DNA from: Paracoccaceae bacterium
Lineage (GTDB): Bacteria; Pseudomonadota; Alphaproteobacteria; Rhodobacterales; Rhodobacteraceae
Assembly (NCBI GenBank): GCA_016937725.1
Contig: JAFGVZ010000147.1
Location: 1-12,953, forward strand
Length of the DNA stretch: 12,953 nucleotides
Reading direction: 5' to 3'
Positions 4,807 to 12,236 of this stretch are shown here, in pieces. A program made the translations under genes and the position numbers. How positions within the stretch are numbered: position 1 is the first letter of the stretch; each line of letters starts with the position of its first letter. Below the pieces are notes generated by a model. That model saw only the letters and a list, made by a program, of their open reading frames with translations. It was not told the DNA's origin and searched no databases.

Positions 4807-7473
4807 ATGACACCAAATTTTGCCCTTGGCTTGACGGAACTTGGCATCACGCTGTGGCAGCGTGACACAGCTGGGTGGTTGCGTGTCGGTGCTGTCCCGA
4901 TGGACGCACCGGACATAGACGACCAGATGCTCGCCCTTGTCGGCAAGGCTCGCGCACTGGCACCCGATGGCATCGTGACGAAACTGGTCATCCCCGACGA
5001 CCAGATCCTCTACACCCATCTGCCCGTCGCTCAGGAAGACGTGGCTATTCGCGCGGCCCTGCATGGCAAGACCCCCTACCCTGTTGAAGAGCTGGACTTC
5101 GACTGGATACCGCAAGGTGACGGCGTTTTGGCCGCCGTCGTTGCGCGCGAAACGCTGGTAGAGGCCGAAGATTTCGCCCGCGCCCAAGGGTTGAACCCGG
5201 TTTGCTTTGTGGCCGCGCCCGAAGCGCGTGGCTTTCCGCAAGAGCCATTCTTTAAGGTCGCCCGTGGTGTGCGGTTGGACCCGGCTGATCTGGGCCGTGG
5301 CGGCCCGATCCTGCGCGAAACAGGATTTGTGCCAGATGCGCTGCCCTCGGACCCGGAGCCTGTTGCGGAGCCTGCCCCCGAGCCTGTTGCAGAGCCTACC
5401 CCCGCCGCTGTCCCAGAGGTGACCTCGAAAGCCGAGCCAGACCCGGCACAGGCAAACGCCAAGCCGGAACCTGCGCCCTCTGCGCCGCCCCCAGCCCCCG
5501 GCAAGGCCACCCCTGGTGCAAGCCCTGCCACCGAGATAAAGGCCGAAGCGCCCAAGGTTGCACCTGCCGCACAGCCAAAGGCCGCGCCGCCCCCACCGCT
5601 CTCGGAAGCCGTTGGCTTCCGCTCGCGGCGGGCACCCGGCAACGGTGCAGCACAGCCGACCACCAGAGCGCCGAAACCGGCTTCCGTGCCAAAGTCCGTT
5701 CCTTATGCGCCCATGGCCAAACCCGCCGCCAAGGCGCTGGCGTTGAAGGTCAAGCCCCCGTCGATGGACGCGGCGCGCGAAATGGCCACGAAATTGTTGC
5801 CGGGCACCGGGATCGTGACACGGTTGCGGGCGGCACGCACGGCGTTGCAAAAGAAAGCCAAGTCGCGTGCCTTGCCCGCGCCGCGCCCAGCACCGACAGC
5901 CAAGCCCGATCCGCAGGCGCAAACCAAGCCCGCGCAACCCCCTATTCGCACGCCAAGCGTGGCCAAAGCCCTGCGCGCCGCGCCCTTGTCCGGCAAGCCC
6001 GACAGCGACCCGGAAGCCGAGCGTTTGACGGTTTTCGGCGCGCGGCGCACCAATGCCGCTGTGCAACCCGGATTGCCAAGGCGCGCGCTTCTGATCAGCG
6101 GTGCGGCGCTTATGCTGGTGCTGGCCGTTGCAATCTGGGCGTTCTATTTCACGCGCACGGCGCCCGAAGATTTGGCGCAGCCGGTATTGCCCTTGGACAC
6201 CACGTCAGAGGTGGCAGCGCCAGACCCGCTGGCCCTGCCCGACCTTCCGGCGGAAGAAACGGCAGAAATTGAAGCGGCTTTGGGTGCAACCGATGCGGCC
6301 CAAGCACAGGGCAGCGCGCCAGAGACGGGCGCAGAACCCGCCGAAGCCGAAGGAACAATCGCCCCCGAAGTCGCACAGCCCGACTTGGCCACCGCGCAGC
6401 CCGATGCTGGGCGACTGGCCGCGCTGCGCTCGGTCCGGGCCATTGCTCCGGATTCGCCGGGCAATTTGCCAGCGGTTCAGGCCCCGCCCGCACCCTTTGG
6501 CGCGACGCCATTGCCGCCCTTGCGCGAAGACTTGGCACAACCCGTCACACCGGCCGACAACGCCGCGCCCGAAGTGGCAGAGCCAGCGCCGCTGGCCCCG
6601 GTCCAGCCCAGCTTGCCTGCGGGCGAGGAGGCGCTGGAGATCGAGGTGACCGAAGGTCGCCCCGCAGTGGTGCCGCCCGCCCGCCCAGCCGGGATTGCCC
6701 CCGAACCAGAGGCCGCGATCACGCCAGAGGTGATACCAGAGGCGATTGCCGAAGCGCAAAGCGCGCCGGAAACCACGCTCGACCCATTGGATGAGAGCAA
6801 CCTTGTCATTGACGTGACCGAAGGGGCACCGGCAATCACACCGCCGACCCGGCCAGAGGGGATCGCGCCAGAGCCGGTTCTGGACGCCCCGGCAGAGGCA
6901 GCACCCGATACAAGCGACACCCCGGAAAGCGCAACTGATCCAGATCAGGCCAGCCTGACGCCGCCTCCGGGCGGCGTTGCGCTAACCCTTATCGCGCCCG
7001 CCCCGCGCCCCGCAGAGATTGCCGAGCAAGCGGCCGTGCAGGCAGAGCAATTCGCCTCTGCCACGCCACAGGCCGTGGCCGCGTCGCTGCGCCCTTCGAA
7101 CCGGCCAAGCGGGTTCTCGCAGAATGTGCAGCGCGCCTTGGCCGCGGCCCGCATTCGGCAAGTGGCCCCTCCCGCGCCAGAAGCGCAGATCGTGCAGGCA
7201 TCGGCCGCGTCGGTCGCACCGCGTATTCCCAGCTCCGCCTCTGTCAGCAGCGCGGCCACCCAAACCCGCGCGATCAATCTGCGCCAGATCAACCTGTTGG
7301 GCGTAATGGGCACGCCCTCCGCACGCCGTGCCTTGGTGCGGCTGGATAATGGGCGCGTTGTGACCGTGCAGGTGGGTGAACGGCTGGATGGTGGCCAAGT
7401 GACCGCCATCGGTGACAGCGAATTGCGGTATAACAAGCGCGGGCGCGATGTCGTCTTGCGCATCGCGTCCTGA
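4807..7473 (+). CDS. 888-aa single-pass membrane protein: GspL/PilM-like N-terminus, Pro/Ala-rich linkers, PilP/GspC-like C-terminus
   Basis: Function unknown. Residues 1 to about 165 look folded and recall the first part of the actin-like GspL/PilM domain (FALGLTELGITLWQRD; TKLVIPDDQILYTHLPV; AALHGKTPYPVEELDFDW). Residues 170-426 are a Pro/Ala-rich linker, strongly basic from about 270. One membrane helix follows at 427-448 (LLISGAALMLVLAVAIWAFYF), preceded by RR, so the N-terminus should be cytoplasmic. Residues 452 to about 723 form an acidic Pro/Ala/Glu linker holding two copies of a 25-residue repeat. The C-terminal domain (about 825-887: LLGVMGTPSARRALVRL, VTVQVGERLDGGQVTAIG) resembles the PilP/GspC homology-region fold. 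Such domains link inner-membrane assemblies to outer-membrane secretins in type II secretion and type IV pili, but no such genes are near. Similar proteins in Rhodobacterales are, as I recall, hypothetical or misnamed as an initiation factor. AAGG lies about 8 nt before the ATG. Confidence 0.85.
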   Translation: MTPNFALGLTELGITLWQRDTAGWLRVGAVPMDAPDIDDQMLALVGKARALAPDGIVTKLVIPDDQILYTHLPVAQEDVAIRAALHGKTPYPVEELDFDWIPQGDGVLAAVVARETLVEAEDFARAQGLNPVCFVAAPEARGFPQEPFFKVARGVRLDPADLGRGGPILRETGFVPDALPSDPEPVAEPAPEPVAEPTPAAVPEVTSKAEPDPAQANAKPEPAPSAPPPAPGKATPGASPATEIKAEAPKVAPAAQPKAAPPPPLSEAVGFRSRRAPGNGAAQPTTRAPKPASVPKSVPYAPMAKPAAKALALKVKPPSMDAAREMATKLLPGTGIVTRLRAARTALQKKAKSRALPAPRPAPTAKPDPQAQTKPAQPPIRTPSVAKALRAAPLSGKPDSDPEAERLTVFGARRTNAAVQPGLPRRALLISGAALMLVLAVAIWAFYFTRTAPEDLAQPVLPLDTTSEVAAPDPLALPDLPAEETAEIEAALGATDAAQAQGSAPETGAEPAEAEGTIAPEVAQPDLATAQPDAGRLAALRSVRAIAPDSPGNLPAVQAPPAPFGATPLPPLREDLAQPVTPADNAAPEVAEPAPLAPVQPSLPAGEEALEIEVTEGRPAVVPPARPAGIAPEPEAAITPEVIPEAIAEAQSAPETTLDPLDESNLVIDVTEGAPAITPPTRPEGIAPEPVLDAPAEAAPDTSDTPESATDPDQASLTPPPGGVALTLIAPAPRPAEIAEQAAVQAEQFASATPQAVAASLRPSNRPSGFSQNVQRALAAARIRQVAPPAPEAQIVQASAASVAPRIPSSASVSSAATQTRAINLRQINLLGVMGTPSARRALVRLDNGRVVTVQVGERLDGGQVTAIGDSELRYNKRGRDVVLRIAS
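6634..6876 (+). repeat. Two diverged copies of a 25-residue coding repeat in the 888-aa protein
   Basis: Residues 610-634 (6634-6708) and 666-690 (6802-6876) share the pattern L-x-I-x-V-T-E-G-x-P-A-x-x-P-P-x-R-P-x-G-I-A-P-E-P, with 18 of 25 positions identical by my count. They lie in the predicted periplasmic linker, 56 residues apart. Shorter echoes of the RPxG/RPxEI part occur further on (PAPRPAEIAEQ, PSNRPSGF). DNA identity is lower than protein identity, so selection on the peptide looks more likely than a recent duplication. Confidence 0.75.
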
Positions 7474-7505
7474 GCGGCGCAATTTCAAATCGGATCACAT
7501 ACGCA

Positions 7506-8105
7506 ATGTCAGAAAAAACCGTCGCCCCCGCCGTCAAGATCGGGCTGGAGCTTGGCCCCGTCTTTCTGTTCTTCGTGGGCTATGTCACCACGCGCGGGCA
7601 AAGCTACACAATCGGCGGCACTGAATATACCGCCTTCATCTTGCTGACCGCGGCCTTCATCCCGCTGATGGCGCTGGCGACCTTCGTTCTTTGGCGCTTG
7701 TCAGGTCGGCTGAGCAAGATGCAGCTTGTCACGCTGGTGATGGTGGTTGTCTTCGGCGGGCTAACGGTCTGGTTAAATGATGACCGCTTTTTCAAAATGA
7801 AGCCCACCGCGATTTACGGCATTTTTGCGCTTTTGTTGGGGATCGGGCTGTTGCGCGGGCAAAGCTGGTTGGAAATGGTCATGGAAGGCGCATTGCCGCT
7901 GACCCATGACGGCTGGATCTTGCTCACAAAGCGGCTGGCGCTGATGTTCTTGGCCATGGCCTGTGCGAACGAAATGGTCTGGCGCAATTTCTCGACCGAT
8001 ATGTGGGTCAATTTCCGCACCTTCGGCCTGCCTGTAGCTTTATTCGCGTTCTTTCTGGCGCAAGCCAAGCTGTTCGAGCGCTACAAATCCACGCCGAACG
8101 ATTAG
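7506..8105 (+). CDS. yciB: YciB/IspZ family inner-membrane septation protein
   Basis: This is a multi-pass inner-membrane protein of the intracellular septation protein A family (PF04279), linked in enteric bacteria and Shigella to cell division and envelope integrity. Its biochemical function is not settled. The 199-aa protein has about six hydrophobic segments (roughly 15-28, 42-63, 72-90, 101-117, 144-160, 172-189). The family signatures are visible: N-terminal KIGLELGPVFLFF; KMKPTAIYGIF; and NEMVWRNFSTDMWVNFRTFG near the end. The start is the only sensible one for the family, yet no good Shine-Dalgarno is visible in the 32 nt after the 888-aa protein gene. Translation may depend on coupling to that gene. 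The two are probably co-transcribed. Its TAG stop overlaps the stop of the opposing trgB. Confidence 0.92.
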   Translation: MSEKTVAPAVKIGLELGPVFLFFVGYVTTRGQSYTIGGTEYTAFILLTAAFIPLMALATFVLWRLSGRLSKMQLVTLVMVVVFGGLTVWLNDDRFFKMKPTAIYGIFALLLGIGLLRGQSWLEMVMEGALPLTHDGWILLTKRLALMFLAMACANEMVWRNFSTDMWVNFRTFGLPVALFAFFLAQAKLFERYKSTPND

Positions 8106-9214
8106 GGTTTGCGCAACCGCTCGCGGTGCAAGGCCAGCCAGAAGATGCTGGTCAGAAGCGGGCCGTTCTGCGCCTCTCCGCTTTGGGCAAGCTGCATCAG
8201 CCGGTCGAAAGAGATGACATGGCGCCGAATATCCTCGGCCTCGCTTTCCAGCCCGTTCACGGCGCCATCGTTTTCTGGCAAGTCACACAGCGCGACGAAC
8301 TGGAACAGGCATTCTGTTACGCAACCCGGTGACGGATAGGCCTGTCCGATCAATTCCAGACATTCTGACTGTAACTCTAGCCCGGCTTCTTCCCGGGCTT
8401 CGCGCAGCGCTGCTTCGGTCGGGGTTTCGCCGGGGTCTATGCGGCCCGCAATCGCTTCGATCGACCAGCAATTCGGGGCGTCGCGCAGGTATAGCCCGTA
8501 GCGAAATTGCTCGACCAGAAGCACGCAATCGCGCACCGGGTCATAGGGCAACAAGGTGACCGCATCCGACATAAGAAATGCCGCGCGCCGCACCACTGGG
8601 CTAAGCGAGCCATCGAAGCGCCGAAAGCGCAGATCATTGGATTGCACGCCAAAGAAATAGGCATAGGGATGCGCCGTCGACACTGGCACCACATCATCTG
8701 GCTGGGCTGTGCGGCGCAAACTGGTAGAGGCATGTTCCGCGCGCGCCCGAACCCGGGCGCTGGCATGCGACAAAAGCATAGGGTAGCGAATGGCAAGGTG
8801 GTCGGCAGGGTAATCGGCGCGCAGGGCCATTACATCCGCGGTTGCAAGCGTTGCGGCATCGCCCAAAACCGCAACCCAATCGGACAACACCCAAGGTGCC
8901 GCATCAAGCAAGGGCGGGTCGGTATCCGGGCGATAGACATAGACGCTCTGCTCTTGCTCATCTGTGATCAGATGCCTGGAATAGCCGAACAAGCCCTCGT
9001 AAAACTCTAGCCGCGCAAGCTGGTCGGCATTGGGCGTCAGCACCAGCCCTTCTGCCACGGCACCGGATTGGGACGACAGCACCGGATAGCCCGCATGCTC
9101 CACTACCTGAAACCCGGCAAGCTGGATCGGGTGCGCAGGGCAGTCAGATCCCAGAACCGCCGCACGCAGCGGCGCATGGCGCAACGTGCCAAACAGGAAA
9201 ATGGGAAAACTCAT
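8102..9214 (-). CDS. trgB: TrgB-like protein: gamma-glutamylcyclotransferase-like domain fused to Nudix ADP-ribose pyrophosphatase
   Basis: The protein has 370 aa and two domains. Residues 1 to about 120 are GGCT/AIG2-like: FGTLRHAPLR at 8-17 matches the glycine-containing substrate loop, and E73 in EFYEGLFGYSR is the likely acid/base glutamate. Residues about 185-365 form a Nudix hydrolase of the ADP-ribose pyrophosphatase group. Its Nudix box at 257-279 fits G-x5-E-x7-R-E-U-x-E-E-x-G-U completely (GRIDPGE...REAREEAGL), and the AYPSPGCVTE motif follows. The Nudix half should cleave ADP-ribose or a related nucleoside diphosphate. TrgB of Rhodobacter sphaeroides, with TrgA, raises tellurite resistance by an unclear mechanism. 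The start codon shares one base with the trgA stop (TGATG), implying translational coupling. It is the last gene of the run, and its stop overlaps that of yciB. Confidence 0.9.
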   Translation of the reverse strand: MSFPIFLFGTLRHAPLRAAVLGSDCPAHPIQLAGFQVVEHAGYPVLSSQSGAVAEGLVLTPNADQLARLEFYEGLFGYSRHLITDEQEQSVYVYRPDTDPPLLDAAPWVLSDWVAVLGDAATLATADVMALRADYPADHLAIRYPMLLSHASARVRARAEHASTSLRRTAQPDDVVPVSTAHPYAYFFGVQSNDLRFRRFDGSLSPVVRRAAFLMSDAVTLLPYDPVRDCVLLVEQFRYGLYLRDAPNCWSIEAIAGRIDPGETPTEAALREAREEAGLELQSECLELIGQAYPSPGCVTECLFQFVALCDLPENDGAVNGLESEAEDIRRHVISFDRLMQLAQSGEAQNGPLLTSIFWLALHRERLRKP

Positions 9215-9678
9215 CAGGCTAATCTGCGCGCTTCAAGCACACGATACAGAACCGACAAAAGCAGGCCCGCTGTCAGGCAAAACGCCACCATCGGAAACAG
9301 AAGGTCTGGCACGGCAAGTTCGCGCACGCTATCGGTGATGAAGCCGAAAAAGCCCTGCATCGCATCGCCCAGATCATTGTAGCGAACCTTGTAGCCAAGG
9401 CGGAAGGTTTCAGAGGTTGCCCCGGCAATCGCGGCCAGCAAAATGGCCACGATCATGCCTTGCAACACGGCAAAGACAGAGGCGAGCACGTTCTTTTCAA
9501 TCCGAGGGCCCGCAATCCGCCAGCCGGCGACCGCCGCAGAGACCGCTACGACCGTATTGAATGTGCCAGAAACATGCGCACCATCCTGCATCAGTTGATA
9601 GAGCGTGGCGACATGCAGCGAGAAACCGGCAAAAGCCAGCATCGTCGCAAAACGGGTTAGCGTCGGCAAAGAGGACAT
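9214..9678 (-). CDS. trgA: TrgA family membrane protein (tellurite resistance)
   Basis: The 154-aa protein has about four membrane helices (roughly 10-30, 39-56, 66-87, 125-148). It matches the TrgA family by layout and by the AGWRIAGPRIEKN motif after helix 2, followed by a conserved loop with YNDLGDAMQGFFGF. In Rhodobacter sphaeroides, trgA and trgB were found together as determinants of high-level tellurite resistance; the molecular role of TrgA is unknown. The ribosome site GAAGG lies 7 nt before the ATG. The gene begins 19 nt after mltG and shares one base with trgB, so it is very probably co-transcribed with both. The family call rests on recalled motifs and on the trgB neighbour, which support each other. 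Confidence 0.82.
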   Translation of the reverse strand: MSSLPTLTRFATMLAFAGFSLHVATLYQLMQDGAHVSGTFNTVVAVSAAVAGWRIAGPRIEKNVLASVFAVLQGMIVAILLAAIAGATSETFRLGYKVRYNDLGDAMQGFFGFITDSVRELAVPDLLFPMVAFCLTAGLLLSVLYRVLEARRLA

Positions 9679-9697
9679 TCAAACACCTTCACAAAAC

Positions 9698-10852
9698 TCA
9701 ATTCTCTGTCGCGCGCTCAGCCTCTATTTCACGCCAGCGGGCGACTGCGCGATTATGATCGGCCAGATTTGTGCTGAAAGTATGACCGCCGGTGCCATCC
9801 GCAACAAAAAACAGATAAGGTGTGTCATCCGGGTTCAATGCGGCCGCAATCGCCTGCCGACCGGGATTGGCAATCGGCGTCGGCGGCAAGCCATCTATCC
9901 GGTAAGTGTTGTAGGGCGTGACCGCGTCCAGTTCGGACCGGCGCAGGCCGCGGCCCAATGTGCCTTGGCCCAAAGTGATGCCATAGATCACCGTTGGGTC
10001 GGTTTGCAGGCGCATCGGGGTGTTCAGGCGGTTCACGAACACACCCGCCACTTGGGGCCGTTCTTCCGGGTCCGCCGTCTCTTTCTCGACGATGGATGCC
10101 ATGATCAACGCCTCATACGGGCTGTTATAAGGCAGCCCCTCGGCGCGGGTTTCCCACAATTCTGCCAAAATCGCCTCTTGGCGCGTCCGCATCTCTGCCA
10201 ATAACTCGGCCCGGTCTTGACCGCGTGTCACGACGTAGCTGTCGGGGGCAAGCCACCCCTCTTCAGGCTGCGCGCCGGGATCGCCGGACAGGAATTCGGC
10301 CTGCCGCAGACCGTCCCAGATCTGCCAGCTTGTCGTGCCTTCGGCCACGGTAATGCGCAGGCTGATATCGGGCATGGCGATGAAGCGCGCATAATCTTCC
10401 GGCGGGGTTTCGCCCGCCGCAAATTGCACGACCGTTTCAAAGCGCTGCGTGGCCGGGTCCAGTTCGCGCACAAGCGTATCTATGCGCGTGACACCAATGC
10501 GATACTGAATTTCCGACCCGCAGGTAGAAGCACCACCGCGCGTCAGGATCTCCATAATCTCGTCCATCGAGGCGGCTTCGGGCACAAGATAGGACCCGAA
10601 CCGCAATTGGTCTGCACGGTCGGTATAGCGCGCGCCAATGCGGAAGATTTGCGGCGAGCCGATGGCGCCCATCTCTGCCAACTGGCCGGAGACCTGCTGC
10701 AAACTGGCCCCCGGTGCCACCCGGTAACAGATCGCCTGCGAAAGCGGCCCCGGTGCCGTGAACTGACGTTGGCCGGCTGCGATGACGATAGCCAGCGCAA
10801 TCAGACCGACGATCAACAGCGTGAACGCGTTGGCTACGATATGACGGATCAT
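9698..10852 (-). CDS. mltG: Endolytic peptidoglycan transglycosylase MltG (YceG-like)
   Basis: This inner-membrane lytic transglycosylase cuts nascent glycan strands inside the chain and is thought to set strand length during peptidoglycan synthesis. The 384-aa protein has an N-terminal membrane anchor at about 8-27 and a LysM-like region (about 41-105, VAPGASLQQVSGQLAEMGAI). The YceG catalytic domain follows. The catalytic glutamate, E218 in E. coli, matches E256 in ASIVEKETADPEERPQVAGVFVNRL. The conserved RLQTDPTVIYG, SPYNTY-like TPYNTYRIDGLPPTPIANPG and HTFSTNLADHNRAV blocks are intact. Its start shares one base with the fabF stop (TGATG). The fabF-mltG order is common in proteobacteria (fabF-pabC-mltG in E. 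coli). Confidence 0.95.
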   Translation of the reverse strand: MIRHIVANAFTLLIVGLIALAIVIAAGQRQFTAPGPLSQAICYRVAPGASLQQVSGQLAEMGAIGSPQIFRIGARYTDRADQLRFGSYLVPEAASMDEIMEILTRGGASTCGSEIQYRIGVTRIDTLVRELDPATQRFETVVQFAAGETPPEDYARFIAMPDISLRITVAEGTTSWQIWDGLRQAEFLSGDPGAQPEEGWLAPDSYVVTRGQDRAELLAEMRTRQEAILAELWETRAEGLPYNSPYEALIMASIVEKETADPEERPQVAGVFVNRLNTPMRLQTDPTVIYGITLGQGTLGRGLRRSELDAVTPYNTYRIDGLPPTPIANPGRQAIAAALNPDDTPYLFFVADGTGGHTFSTNLADHNRAVARWREIEAERATEN

Positions 10853-12114
10853 CAGCTTTCCACTTTGCGCAGGATCAGGCTGGCATTGGTGCCGCCGAAT
10901 CCGAAGCTGTTGGACAAAGCCAGGTCAATCTTGCGGCGGCGCGCGGCGTTCGGGGCCAGGTCCAGCGATGTTTCGACCGCCAGTTTATCCAAGTTCAACG
11001 TGGGCGGCGCAACTTGGTCGCGGATCGCAAGAATAGAGAAGATCGCCTCGACCGCGCCCGCAGCACCCAGCAAATGCCCGATGGCCGATTTGGTCGATGA
11101 CATGGTCGCGTTGCCAGCCGCGGCACCCAATAGCCGTTCCACCGCCGCCAATTCGATCGTGTCGGCCATGGTCGAGGTGCCATGCGCGTTGATATAATCA
11201 ATCTCTGACGCGTCGATGCCCGCGCGGGCCACAGCGGCTTGCATGGAGCGTAACGCGCCCTCGCCATCTTCTGACGGGGCGGTGATATGGTAGGCGTCGC
11301 CCGACATGCCGTAGCCGATCACTTCGGCATATATCTTGGCACCGCGCGCTTTGGCGTGCTCGTATTCTTCCAGCACGACCACGCCCGCGCCTTCGCCCAT
11401 CACGAACCCGTCACGGTCCACGTCATAGGGGCGCGACGCGGCTTTCGGGTCATTCCCGCGCTTGGTGGACAGCGCCTTGCAGGCGTTGAACCCGGCAATA
11501 CCAATCTCGCAAATCGGGCTTTCGGCCCCACCCGCGACCATCACATCAGCATCGCCCCATTGAATAAGGCGGGCGGCATCGCCAATGGCATGTGCGCCGG
11601 TGGAACAGGCGGTCACAACAGCATGGTTCGGCCCCTTGAACCCATACCGAATGCTGACCTGCCCCGACACAAGGTTGATCAGCGCCGAGGGGATGAAGAA
11701 GGGCGACACACGGCGCGGGCCACGTTCCTTGATCAACACGGCGGTTTCGGCAATGGATTGCAGCCCGCCAATGCCGGACCCGATCATTACACCGGTGCGG
11801 CAGCGCGCGTCCTCGTCTGCGGGCTTCCAGCCCGAATCCTCGACCGCTTGGGCCGCGGCGGCAATGCCGTAGAGGATGAACTCATCGACCTTGCGGGCCT
11901 CTTTCGGTTCCATCCAGTCGTCGGGGTTGAAGGTGCCGTCGGTTCCGTCGCCGCGCGGCACTTCACAGGCATAGGTGGTTGCCAGATTGCTGGCGTCGAA
12001 TCGCGTGATAGGGCCCGCGCCGGATTGGCCATCCAACAGGCGCGCCCACGACACCTCTACCCCGCAGCCAAGCGGTGTGACCATCCCCAAGCCCGTGACA
12101 ACTACCCTGCGCAT
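10852..12114 (-). CDS. fabF: Beta-ketoacyl-ACP synthase II (FabF)
   Basis: The enzyme condenses malonyl-ACP with acyl-ACP in fatty-acid elongation, including the step leading to cis-vaccenate. From the ATG at 12114 the protein has 420 aa. The Cys-His-His triad is complete: C170 in TACSTGAHA, H311 in NAHGTST and H347 in SAIGHLLGAAG, with K342 nearby. The C-terminal SNSFGFGGTNASLIL loop is present. I prefer 12114 over the ATG at 12126 because it gives the usual MRRVVVTGLGMVTPLG start and has GAGG 6 nt upstream; the earlier ATG has no ribosome site. The gene starts the fabF-mltG-trgA-trgB run. acpP, which often precedes fabF, is absent here; an adenine deaminase gene lies upstream instead, 122 nt from this start. 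Confidence 0.95.
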   Translation of the reverse strand: MRRVVVTGLGMVTPLGCGVEVSWARLLDGQSGAGPITRFDASNLATTYACEVPRGDGTDGTFNPDDWMEPKEARKVDEFILYGIAAAAQAVEDSGWKPADEDARCRTGVMIGSGIGGLQSIAETAVLIKERGPRRVSPFFIPSALINLVSGQVSIRYGFKGPNHAVVTACSTGAHAIGDAARLIQWGDADVMVAGGAESPICEIGIAGFNACKALSTKRGNDPKAASRPYDVDRDGFVMGEGAGVVVLEEYEHAKARGAKIYAEVIGYGMSGDAYHITAPSEDGEGALRSMQAAVARAGIDASEIDYINAHGTSTMADTIELAAVERLLGAAAGNATMSSTKSAIGHLLGAAGAVEAIFSILAIRDQVAPPTLNLDKLAVETSLDLAPNAARRRKIDLALSNSFGFGGTNASLILRKVES

Positions 12115-12118
12115 CTGG

Positions 12119-12124
12119 CCCCTC
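12119..12124 (-). promoter_or_regulatory. fabF ribosome-binding site that decides the start
   Basis: GAGGGG on the minus strand, with GAGG 6 nt before the ATG at 12114. The alternative in-frame ATG at 12126 overlaps the upstream end of this site and has no purine-rich element of its own. Confidence 0.65.
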
Positions 12125-12143
12125 ATTTCAGTATCTTGACCCT

Positions 12144-12171
12144 ATATTTGGTCTGATACCCAGATTTCCAA
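12144..12171 (-). promoter_or_regulatory. Possible sigma-70-type promoter of the fabF-mltG-trgAB run
   Basis: On the minus strand TTGGAA (12166-12171) and AAATAT (12144-12149) are 16 nt apart; shifting the -10 by one base gives 17 nt. They lie in the only gap of the run, between the adenine deaminase gene and fabF (12127-12236), about 30 nt before the preferred fabF start. The rest of this gap is purine-rich on the plus strand, and I see no convincing terminator for the deaminase gene. Confidence 0.35.
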
Positions 12172-12236
12172 GACAGGGGAAGGGGCGCAAGGCTGCGATG
12201 GGCGGGGTTTTGCGGGTGCTTTTGGCTGTGGGCGGA

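Noticed and set aside
5603..5621. Perfect 8-bp inverted repeat CGGAAGCC-GTT-GGCTTCCG inside the 888-aa protein gene.
   Set aside because: It is within a continuous coding frame, has no T-run and no nearby gene end. In G/C-rich coding DNA such a hairpin is likely by chance.
4558..6066. Minus-strand open frame of about 500 codons opposite metY's end and the 888-aa protein gene.
   Set aside because: It runs across the metY terminator, has a Gly/Arg-rich meaningless composition, and mirrors the Pro/Ala codons of the plus-strand gene.
8379..8399. AGCCCGG / CCGGGCT inverted repeat within trgB.
   Set aside because: It falls on the codons of the Nudix box (REAREEAG), whose repeated Glu/Ala/Arg codons explain the symmetry.
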